Source: an uncultured Pelagibacteraceae bacterium (GTDB lineage: Bacteria; Pseudomonadota; Alphaproteobacteria; Pelagibacterales; AG-422-B15). Taken from it: 64,000 bases of DNA. Under the pieces are notes generated by a model. That model was not told where the DNA came from and did not search any database. It saw only the letters and a program-made list of their open reading frames with translations. The DNA is taken from contig CACLWE010000001.1 in the NCBI GenBank assembly GCA_902610585.1, positions 46,970 through 110,969 on the forward strand, written 5' to 3'. Numbering within the stretch: position 1 is the first letter of the stretch; every line of letters begins with the position of its first letter. Positions 57,496-64,000 of this stretch are shown here, one piece after another. The position numbers and the translations under genes are program-made.

Positions 57496-59790
57496 TTATA
57501 CCACATTCCTTCTTCTAAATATTAACAATAATGCAGGTAATAAGAATAGATCAATTATTAGCGCGATAAGAATAATGAGTGCGCACATACCACCTAAAAT
57601 AAAATTTGTTTGAAAACTAGACTGCAGTAGGAATGCAAAACCACTAAATAAACATATTGATGCAACAATAATAGGAAAACCTACGTACTTGAAACAATAC
57701 TGAATTGCATCAGAAGCATTTAAATTAAGTGACTCAGCCTTTTTATATTTGGATAGAAAGTGTATTGTTGCATCTACGACTAGTCCTAAAGATACTAGAA
57801 TAGATAAAGTGTGACTAAAAGTTACAATGTTTGTAAAAATTGCAAGTATTCCATAAGACAGAATAAACGGCACAACATTTGGAACTATACTAATCAATCC
57901 CAACTTCAGACTTCTAAGTGTAATTCCAATAACTATTACGATGAATGAAAATGAGAATAAAAGCCCTCTCATTAAGCCATTTGTATTTTCTTGATATACA
58001 TATGGCATCATTATAGGTATACCGACTACCCCATCCGTTTGATATCCTTGAAGATTATTTTTAATCCATTCATCAGTTCTTTCATTAAATTCTATGGATT
58101 CTTTTGAAGTAGCCATATTAAGTCTAATCAATAATCTTGACTCTGATTTGTCTGCAGTCATTTGATTTTTTAAATCCATTCCATATGGCACAGAAAATTC
58201 ATACATGAGAAGATATTGAGCATTAAGAGGTTTATTATCTGGGATTGAATAAAACTCATTATTTCCTCCATTCATATTTTTATTTAACGTTTTAATAATG
58301 TCGGAAACAGTGGTTACAGTAACAACTTCATCTTGTGTTTCAAGCCATCTGGCAAACTCATCAATTTTTTTCAGATATTCAGGACTTGTTATTCCATCTG
58401 TTTCTTCTGATGATAAGTTTGCAAATATAAAAAAGGAGCTGCCAAATTCATCATTAACAATATTTTTTACCTTAACCCAGTTATCTACTCTGTCAAAATA
58501 ACTATCAAAATCATCATCGAAATAGAGGTTAGGAATGAGATTAATAAGTAATAAGGAGGCAAGTCCAATAAAAGTAATTATATAAAGTTTAAATCTATAA
58601 ATTAGATCACCCAATTTACTCAGAGCATTTAGTACCACTGAGGATTTTCCATCAGTCTTGATGGGCATAAGCATGAAAATTATTGGTAGTATTGTTACAG
58701 ATAAAATAAAGCTGAAAGTAGATCCAATAACAACAGTATTTGCCATTTCACTAAAAGCAGGAATTTTTCCAAAATTGACTCCCGCCACTCCAACTGCAGT
58801 AGTAAAGCTTGTAAGAAATACTGGAGTAAAATTAATTTTCATACTTTCGACAATTGATTTTTTCTTATCCATTCCTTCATTCATATTTGTTAATGCAATA
58901 GACAAAATATGAATGGCATGCGCTAAGGCTATAGTAAGAATCAAAATAGGTGCAATAATCAATGGCGGCTGCGCTTCAAAACCAAGCCATCCGGCCATTC
59001 CCATTGATGGTAGAATAGATAAAAAAATCACAATTAATGAAATTGCTGAAGCCGTAATAGATCTTAATAATATGTATGACAGAATAATAATAAGTGCCAA
59101 AAATCCCGGGTACATTGAAGTTGCATCTGATCTTGCTGTTGTTTGAAAGTTATTTGAATACATTGCTGAACCAGCAACTGTTACGAAAATATCTGGATAT
59201 TTGGTATTAAAATACGCTTTTTGCTCATTGGCAAATTCGATCGGATCTTCAAAACCTGTATCTTCAGGTACATCAAGACTTATATTTACGAATGATACTC
59301 TAGCACTTTCAGACAATATGAAATTTACTATAGTTCTTTCTTGAAGCGCTAAAGATTTCAATTCCTGAAGACTGTTTTCATCCATCAAGTCAGTATCGCT
59401 TATGAAGTCAGATATATTAATGTCATCATCATCTACGGTCGTATACTGAAAATTTGTTAATGAACTTACTCTTGAAGAAAAAGGTGTTTGCCAAGACGCT
59501 TCAGTTAATTCATGTATTAATTGAATGACATCTTTTTGAAAAATATCGCCGTTGTTTGGTTTAATAACGAATGACAATGTGTCTATCATTCCATATTTTT
59601 CTTCTAGATTTAGAATATCTTGGTAATTTGGCTGGCCGCTCTCAACAAAACCTCTATATCCTGATGGTGCTTCCAAAAATCGAGCTCCAGCAGTTGCAAC
59701 CAAAACTAGTAATAAAATAGCAATAAGCGTCTTAATTCTGTGGTCCAAAATACTGACTGTGTATTTTTCTATTATTGCTTCAAAATTCAT
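57496..59790 (-). CDS. MMPL-type RND permease
   Basis: This 764-residue inner-membrane protein has the two-fold RND layout: a first helix at about 20-39, a large periplasmic domain, helices around 218-415, a second periplasmic domain, then helices around 610-760. It has DATSMYPGFLALIIILSYIL, HAIHILSIALTNM and a matching LVVDATIHFLSKYKKA in the second half. MMPL/HpnN-like permeases move lipids or hydrophobic compounds to the periplasm. It is the first gene of the three-gene export cluster and diverges from ispH across 34 bases. Confidence 0.93.
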   Translation of the reverse strand: MNFEAIIEKYTVSILDHRIKTLIAILLLVLVATAGARFLEAPSGYRGFVESGQPNYQDILNLEEKYGMIDTLSFVIKPNNGDIFQKDVIQLIHELTEASWQTPFSSRVSSLTNFQYTTVDDDDINISDFISDTDLMDENSLQELKSLALQERTIVNFILSESARVSFVNISLDVPEDTGFEDPIEFANEQKAYFNTKYPDIFVTVAGSAMYSNNFQTTARSDATSMYPGFLALIIILSYILLRSITASAISLIVIFLSILPSMGMAGWLGFEAQPPLIIAPILILTIALAHAIHILSIALTNMNEGMDKKKSIVESMKINFTPVFLTSFTTAVGVAGVNFGKIPAFSEMANTVVIGSTFSFILSVTILPIIFMLMPIKTDGKSSVVLNALSKLGDLIYRFKLYIITFIGLASLLLINLIPNLYFDDDFDSYFDRVDNWVKVKNIVNDEFGSSFFIFANLSSEETDGITSPEYLKKIDEFARWLETQDEVVTVTTVSDIIKTLNKNMNGGNNEFYSIPDNKPLNAQYLLMYEFSVPYGMDLKNQMTADKSESRLLIRLNMATSKESIEFNERTDEWIKNNLQGYQTDGVVGIPIMMPYVYQENTNGLMRGLLFSFSFIVIVIGITLRSLKLGLISIVPNVVPFILSYGILAIFTNIVTFSHTLSILVSLGLVVDATIHFLSKYKKAESLNLNASDAIQYCFKYVGFPIIVASICLFSGFAFLLQSSFQTNFILGGMCALIILIALIIDLFLLPALLLIFRRRNVV

Positions 59791-59824
59791 AAGTTTAGTT
59801 CTATATGTAAAGTAATATAAGACA

Positions 59825-60766
59825 ATGAATATAAAAGAAAATAAACAAATATTACTTATCTCGCCGAGAGGCTTTTGTGCTGGGGTTACACGAGCAATAG
59901 ATACAGTAGTCGAAGTTTTAGAAAAGTTTGGACCTCCCGTTTACGTTAAACATGAAATTGTTCATAACAAACATGTAATTGATGATCTAAAATCAAAAGG
60001 CGCAATATTCATTGAGGATATCAACGATGCTCCTATTGATAAACCACTGGTTTTTTCAGCACACGGTGTAGCAAAAAATATTTTAGATACGGCCAAACAA
60101 ATGAATAAATATGTAGTTGATGCAACTTGTCCATTGGTTACAAAAGTTCATGTTCAAGCAATAAAATTTTACAATCTAAATTACAAAATAATTTTAATTG
60201 GTCATAAAAATCATCCAGAGGTAGAGGGAACACTTGGTCAATTACCCGCGGGCGCAATTGTGTTAATAGAAAATTTAGATGATATTCAAAATTTGAAGTT
60301 TGAAAATGAAGATAAACTTGCATATGTAACTCAAACAACACTATCTGTTGATGATACGAAGGAAATTATAGATGCCCTAAAGAAAACGTTTCCTCATATA
60401 AAATCATCGCCTAAAGAGGATATTTGTTATGCAACAACAAATAGGCAGAATGCTATTAAAGACTATGCTCATGAATGCGACTCTTTCATTGTTGTAGGAT
60501 CAAAAAATTCATCAAATTCAAATCGTTTAGTTGAAGTAGCAAAAAAATCTGGATGTGATCTTTCTGTGCTATTAGAAAATGCAAGTAATTTAAATATTGA
60601 TAATTATAAAAATCATCAAACTATAGGCCTTTCTTCAGGAGCCTCTGTTCCGGATATACTTGTTCAAGATGTTATTTCTAAATTTAGAGAAGCATTTGAA
60701 ATTAATGTTAAAGAAGTTGGTGCAGGTGAAGAAAATATAAGTTTTAAATTACCAAGAGGAATTTAA
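59825..60766 (+). CDS. ispH: 4-hydroxy-3-methylbut-2-enyl diphosphate reductase
   Basis: This 313-residue iron-sulfur enzyme makes IPP and DMAPP in the last step of the MEP pathway. The three cluster cysteines are Cys18 (PRGFCAGVTRAI), Cys102 (DATCPLVTKVH) and Cys201 (DICYATTNRQ). EIVHNKHVIDDL, HGVAKNIL, GHKNHPEVEGTLGQL and TQTTLSVDDT follow the family order, and VVGSKNSSNSNRLVE is near the C-terminus. It ends one base before the TTG of the thioesterase. Confidence 0.97.
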   Translation: MNIKENKQILLISPRGFCAGVTRAIDTVVEVLEKFGPPVYVKHEIVHNKHVIDDLKSKGAIFIEDINDAPIDKPLVFSAHGVAKNILDTAKQMNKYVVDATCPLVTKVHVQAIKFYNLNYKIILIGHKNHPEVEGTLGQLPAGAIVLIENLDDIQNLKFENEDKLAYVTQTTLSVDDTKEIIDALKKTFPHIKSSPKEDICYATTNRQNAIKDYAHECDSFIVVGSKNSSNSNRLVEVAKKSGCDLSVLLENASNLNIDNYKNHQTIGLSSGASVPDILVQDVISKFREAFEINVKEVGAGEENISFKLPRGI

Positions 60767-60767
60767 A

Positions 60768-61214
60768 TTGAATTTAAACAATCTTAGCTGGAAATATAGT
60801 AATCCACATATCTTGGAATTTAAAGTTGCCAGTGATGACATTGATATTCTTGGCCATGTTAACAACAAAGTATATTTGAACTGGTGTGAACTAGTCAGTT
60901 GGGATCATTCTGCAAAATTAGGTATAACTCCTGATACTTATAAAAAAAATCAATGTGCATGTGTTGTTATTAGGAGTGAAAATAATTTTTCTGGATCACT
61001 TTTCATTGATGATAAAATTGCAATTTCAACATGGATTACTAAAACTGATAAAAAAATTAGATTGAGCAGATTTTTTCAAATAATAAATATTACAAAAAAT
61101 CAAACTGTCTTTTCATCAAATGTTGATTATGCGTGTGTGAGTCTTATTAATTTTAAGCCAGTAAGAATGCCAGAAATTTATAAAAATAGTTATGAAGTTA
61201 CTTGTGATGTTTAA
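60768..61214 (+). CDS. Hotdog-fold acyl-CoA thioesterase (4-hydroxybenzoyl-CoA thioesterase type)
   Basis: This 148-residue hotdog-fold protein has the YbgC/4HBT pattern DIDILGHVNNKVYLNWCE, in which the Asp and His-x-x-Asn positions surround the active site, and later FFQIINITKNQTVFSSNVDYACVS, read as SSNVDYACVSLINFKPVR. It starts with TTG at 60768 one base after the ispH stop, supported by an AGAGGA ribosome site at about 60753-60760. Substrate is undetermined. Confidence 0.88.
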   Translation: MNLNNLSWKYSNPHILEFKVASDDIDILGHVNNKVYLNWCELVSWDHSAKLGITPDTYKKNQCACVVIRSENNFSGSLFIDDKIAISTWITKTDKKIRLSRFFQIINITKNQTVFSSNVDYACVSLINFKPVRMPEIYKNSYEVTCDV

Positions 61215-61692
61215 GTTAAGAAATGTAACTATAGAGGATATAAAAGATATCATTTTGATTAATGAAGATGCCATTCCTGCTGTGAACTCCGTATCATATG
61301 AAGAGTTTTTAAATTTTTATGAAAAAAAAACTTATTTTAAAGTTGCTATCAACAGTGATAAAAATATTTGTGGGTTTTTACTTGTTTTACCTTCTGGCCT
61401 TGATTATCAGAGTTTAAATTATAAGTGGTTTACTGAAAGATATAGAGATTTTGCGTACATAGATAGAATTGCTATATCGAGTAAATATAGAGGATTGGGT
61501 ATAGGTAAAAGTCTGTATCTCGATCTCGAAAGATCACTAGATGAATATAATATGATTGCATGCGAATTTAATATAGAACCACCAAATCCAATCTCTAAAA
61601 AATTTCACGAAAGTCTAAATTATAAGAATGTAGGCTTTCAGTTTACTGAAAATAATACAAAAAAAGTTTCATTAATGGTTAAAAATATCTAA
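61207..61692 (+). CDS. GNAT family acetyltransferase
   Basis: This protein of about 161 residues has the GNAT fold: RNVTIEDIKDIILINEDAIP at the N-terminus, CGFLLVLPSGLDY, and the acetyl-CoA binding loop RIAISSKYRGLGIGKSLYLDLE, read as SKYRGLGIGKSLYLD (the R/Q-x-x-G-x-G/A motif). FGV-like NYKNVGFQF closes it. The start is ATG 61207 or the in-frame ATG 61192; the former overlaps the thioesterase stop by 8 bases and I prefer it. Substrate unknown. Confidence 0.85.
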   Translation: MFKLRNVTIEDIKDIILINEDAIPAVNSVSYEEFLNFYEKKTYFKVAINSDKNICGFLLVLPSGLDYQSLNYKWFTERYRDFAYIDRIAISSKYRGLGIGKSLYLDLERSLDEYNMIACEFNIEPPNPISKKFHESLNYKNVGFQFTENNTKKVSLMVKNI

Positions 61693-62801
61693 TGAGTACT
61701 AATTTCGTAGATGTACTAGTAATTGGTGGAGGGGTTATTGGATTAGCCATAGCTAAAAGTTTTGCCGCCAAAGGTCGTGCAGTGATTGTATTGGAAAAAG
61801 AAAATACTTTTGGTTCTGTTACCAGTTCCAGAAACAGCGGAGTAATTCATGCAGGTGTTTATTATGACAAGGACTCAATGAAGGCTAAATTTTGTGCCGA
61901 TGGAAATCGTAGAATGTATGAATATTGTCAAAAATTTAATGTGCCTCACATTAATACAGGAAAGTTCATTGTCGCAACAACTCCCAATGAAATTCCCAAA
62001 CTCGAGGAAATTTTTTCCAAAGCAGAATATAATGGTGTCGAAGGAATAGAAAGAGTAACAGGAAATTACGTTACCAGCAAAGAGCCTTTAGTGGAATGTA
62101 TTGAGGCATTATTCGTGCCATCATCGGGCATTGTTGATCAAAACTCTCTCATGAGGTCTTATCTTGGTGAATTGGAGGAAAGCTCCGGCAATATTGTTTT
62201 TAATTCACAATTCTTACGTTCTGAAATTCATGGTGATAAATATTGCTCTACTGTGCTGAGTGATGGAGAAGAAATAATTATAGAATCATCAGTCATAATA
62301 AATGCTGCTGGTCTAAATGCTGAAAATATTGCAAATAATATTCTACCCTTAGATAAAAAATATATTCCCAAAACATATTTCGCTAAAGGTAATTATTTCG
62401 AAACAGGAAAAGACCTAAAGATTCGACATCTAATTTACCCAATACCAAATGATGCAAGTCTTGGTTTACATTTGGGATTAGATTTAGGAATGCAAGTTAG
62501 ATTTGGACCTGATGTTGAATGGGTAGATGAAATTGATTATGAAGTAAAAAAAAATAGACAAGTTTTGTTTCATAATGATGTCATAAAATATATTCCCTCA
62601 ATTAAAATTGAAGATCTTAAAGCCGGATATTCAGGTGTAAGGCCAAAACTTAAGAATAAAGGCGAGGGTAAAAGTGACTTTTCAATTCAAGGAGAAGGGA
62701 CACATGGCATTAAGAATCTTGTTAACTTATTTGGAATTGAATCGCCTGGGTTGACCTCTTCACTTATTATTGGAGAATACGTTACCAATTTGATAAATTA
62801 A
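61692..62801 (+). CDS. FAD-dependent oxidoreductase, L-2-hydroxyglutarate oxidase-like
   Basis: This 369-residue DAO-type flavoprotein has VLVIGGGVIGLAIAKSFAAK (residues 8-27), SRNSGVIHAGVYYDKDSMKAKFC with the FAD-ligand His, then VPSSGIVDQNSLMRSY and GYSGVRPKLKNKGEG, ending NLFGIESPGLTSSLIIG. The pattern matches LhgO-like enzymes that oxidise L-2-hydroxyglutarate to 2-oxoglutarate. Its ATG overlaps the stop of the GNAT gene. That would link it to the 2-oxoglutarate node seen at the start of the window, but substrate is inferred from family only. Confidence 0.88.
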   Translation: MSTNFVDVLVIGGGVIGLAIAKSFAAKGRAVIVLEKENTFGSVTSSRNSGVIHAGVYYDKDSMKAKFCADGNRRMYEYCQKFNVPHINTGKFIVATTPNEIPKLEEIFSKAEYNGVEGIERVTGNYVTSKEPLVECIEALFVPSSGIVDQNSLMRSYLGELEESSGNIVFNSQFLRSEIHGDKYCSTVLSDGEEIIIESSVIINAAGLNAENIANNILPLDKKYIPKTYFAKGNYFETGKDLKIRHLIYPIPNDASLGLHLGLDLGMQVRFGPDVEWVDEIDYEVKKNRQVLFHNDVIKYIPSIKIEDLKAGYSGVRPKLKNKGEGKSDFSIQGEGTHGIKNLVNLFGIESPGLTSSLIIGEYVTNLIN

Positions 62802-63661
62802 AAAAGAAACTCTTTCTTTTGTGAATTTGATATATAGGATTTCATCTTCATCATAGCACCTTTTTCTATCTGTCTTACACGTTCTTTGGAAATTTTTAAC
62901 TCCTTGCCGAGTATATCTAATGTTTTAACTTCCTCTGAAAGGTGTCTATCCTTGATTATTTTTATTTCCCTTTCATCAAGTATCTCTAAAGTTTGTTTAA
63001 TTAGGTCTTTTTTGAAATTTACTTGATCCTTTTCAAATACTTTATCATCAGGTCTAGCATCCTCGTCCTCAATGAGTTCCATAAACTCACTTTCACTTTC
63101 GTCATTAATTTTATGATTAAGAGAACTATCGTTTTGACTAATTCTGCTATCCATTTTTATAACATCAGAAGTTGAAATATTTAAATCATTAGCGATGCCT
63201 TGCGCAGTACGAAAATCAATTGATCCATGTTCCGTTTGATGAATTTTTTGTTTTAATTTTCTGAGACTAAAAAATAGACTTTTTTGTTTTGAGGTAGTTG
63301 CGATTCTCACTAATGACCAATTTTTTAGAACGAAGTCTTGAATTGATGCCCTGATCCACCATCCAGCATAAGTTGAAAATCTGACTTCTTTGTCCAATTC
63401 AAACCTTTCTGCAGCTTTCATTAGACCTATATTTCCTTCTTGAATAAGGTCGCTTAAATTAAGACCGTAGTTCTTATACTTAACAGCAAAAGCTATAACC
63501 AACCTTATGTGAGATTGAGTTAGTTCGTGCAATGCCTTTTCATCTTTATTTTTGATCCATTTTTTTGCTAAAACCTTTTCGTGATTCTCTTCAAGTAAAG
63601 GAATAGACATAGCTTTTTTAACAAAGGACTTCATTTCATTTGTATCATCAAAACTTGACAT
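62798..63661 (-). CDS. rpoH: Heat-shock sigma factor RpoH (sigma-32)
   Basis: This 287-residue sigma factor has region 2 LVIAFAVKYKNYGLNLSDLI and EGNIGLMKAAERF with RFSTYAGWWIRASIQDFVL, the RpoH box in KQKSLFFSLRKLK, region 3 around TAQGIANDLNIS, and region 4 LDILGKELKISKERVRQIEKGA. Extension of sigma-32 to start at a TTG (63682) would add seven residues; ATG 63661 (MSSFDDTNEMKSF) is preferred. It directs transcription of chaperones and proteases. Alphaproteobacteria may carry more than one RpoH, and only one is visible here. Confidence 0.93.
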   Translation of the reverse strand: MSSFDDTNEMKSFVKKAMSIPLLEENHEKVLAKKWIKNKDEKALHELTQSHIRLVIAFAVKYKNYGLNLSDLIQEGNIGLMKAAERFELDKEVRFSTYAGWWIRASIQDFVLKNWSLVRIATTSKQKSLFFSLRKLKQKIHQTEHGSIDFRTAQGIANDLNISTSDVIKMDSRISQNDSSLNHKINDESESEFMELIEDEDARPDDKVFEKDQVNFKKDLIKQTLEILDEREIKIIKDRHLSEEVKTLDILGKELKISKERVRQIEKGAMMKMKSYISNSQKKEFLF

Positions 63662-63748
63662 GCATGCAAAATACAAATTCAATGTGAAAAGACAATTTGA
63701 ATCTTCAATTTTGAGGGGATAAAAACTGCCAATGTGGCTTAATTTAAT

Positions 63749-64000
63749 ATGAAAGACATTGTAAAATATGAAGATTTTGAAAAAATTGAGATTTTAGTAG
63801 GTACTATTCTAGAAGTAAAAATAAACGAAAAGGCGAGAAAACCAGCTTATGTGCTGAAAATAGATTTTGGTGAAAAAGTTGGTATTAAAGAAAGTTCAGC
63901 TCAAATAACAAACTATTCAATTGAAGAGCTTCTTCAAAAACAAATTATTGCAGTATGTAATTTTGAGAAAAAAAATATTGCAGGCATTGAGTCAGAGGTA
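63749..64000 (+). CDS. CsaA-like tRNA-binding protein (3' cut by window edge)
   Basis: The frame opens at ATG 63749 and runs 84 codons to the window end. MKDIVKYEDFEKIEILVGTI with VKINEKARKPAYVLKIDFG is the OB-fold tRNA-binding domain of CsaA/YtpR-type proteins, and GIKESSAQITNYSIEELLQK continues it. Such proteins are about 110 residues and are described as chaperone-like tRNA-binding proteins. The last part, about 25-30 residues, lies outside the window. It is divergent from rpoH across 87 bases. Confidence 0.9.
   Translation, partial: MKDIVKYEDFEKIEILVGTILEVKINEKARKPAYVLKIDFGEKVGIKESSAQITNYSIEELLQKQIIAVCNFEKKNIAGIESEV

Noticed and set aside
62803..62820. AAAGAAA/TTTCTTT hairpin as a two-way terminator between the flavoprotein gene and rpoH
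   Set aside because: It is an almost pure A-T stem inside the rpoH coding end; too weak to claim.

Overview
This window is core chromosome of an AT-rich (roughly one third GC by eye), tightly packed alphaproteobacterium, most likely a marine lineage with a streamlined genome. The lineage call rests on several gene orders and families: rplU-rpmA-obgE-proB-proA-nadD-rsfS-rlmH-ctpA with rppH beside the F1 ATP synthase genes, metX-metW behind a SAM-II riboswitch, hisC-tyrC-DUF2125, argH-lptM-lysA, a complete-looking set of ethylmalonyl-CoA pathway signature genes, Coq7 and RpoH. I cannot name the genus. Genes commonly overlap by 1-15 bases, and no stretch above 300 bases lacks a gene. The longest gaps are about 213 bases (metX/hisC, holding a promoter, riboswitch and attenuator), 165 bases (rplU/DUF1015, holding a promoter) and 134 bases (ccr/ecm). 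I see no insertion sequence, prophage, CRISPR array or rRNA.

Layout. 1-6925: end of sucC, then sucD, sucA, sucB and lpd (lower TCA cycle). 6912-10406 (minus): transaldolase-like gene, xerC, and a trio of NTF2-like protein, fatty-acid-hydroxylase-type membrane enzyme and unknown membrane protein. 10465-17348: priA, then F1 ATP synthase atpHAGDC. 17345-24384 (minus): rppH, ctpA, rlmH, rsfS, nadD, proA, proB, obgE, rpmA, rplU. 24550-30504: DUF1015, serC, serA, gpmA, phaA, phaB. 30501-33124 (minus): gloB, metW, metX and the SAM-II control region. 33199-37662: hisC, tyrA, then minus-strand DUF2125, plsC and a DUF218 protein, and a plus-strand zinc-ribbon protein. 37659-40400 (minus): lysA, a 40-residue LptM-type lipoprotein and argH, with a divergent TlpA-like thioredoxin.

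40967-49103 is the metabolic centrepiece: etfA, etfB, a PduO-type cobalamin adenosyltransferase, a HIG1-type small membrane protein, methylsuccinyl-CoA dehydrogenase, crotonyl-CoA carboxylase/reductase and, divergently, ethylmalonyl-CoA mutase plus an esterase. With phaA-phaB upstream in the window this supplies most of the acetyl-CoA-to-mesaconyl-CoA half of the ethylmalonyl-CoA pathway, with the B12 cofactor enzyme and the electron carrier alongside.

49148-64000: HNH protein, coq7, dsbB, a YqaA-type membrane protein, tRNA-Leu(CAA), pabB-pabC, a FATP-type acyl-CoA synthetase, a three-gene envelope cluster (MMPL-type RND permease, LolA-like periplasmic protein, beta-barrel candidate), ispH, a thioesterase, a GNAT acetyltransferase, an L-2-hydroxyglutarate-oxidase-like flavoprotein, rpoH and the start of a CsaA-like tRNA-binding protein cut by the window edge. 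Starts at metX, serC, tlpA, pabB, GNAT and rpoH were moved inward from the longest open frame, for the reasons given in each entry.
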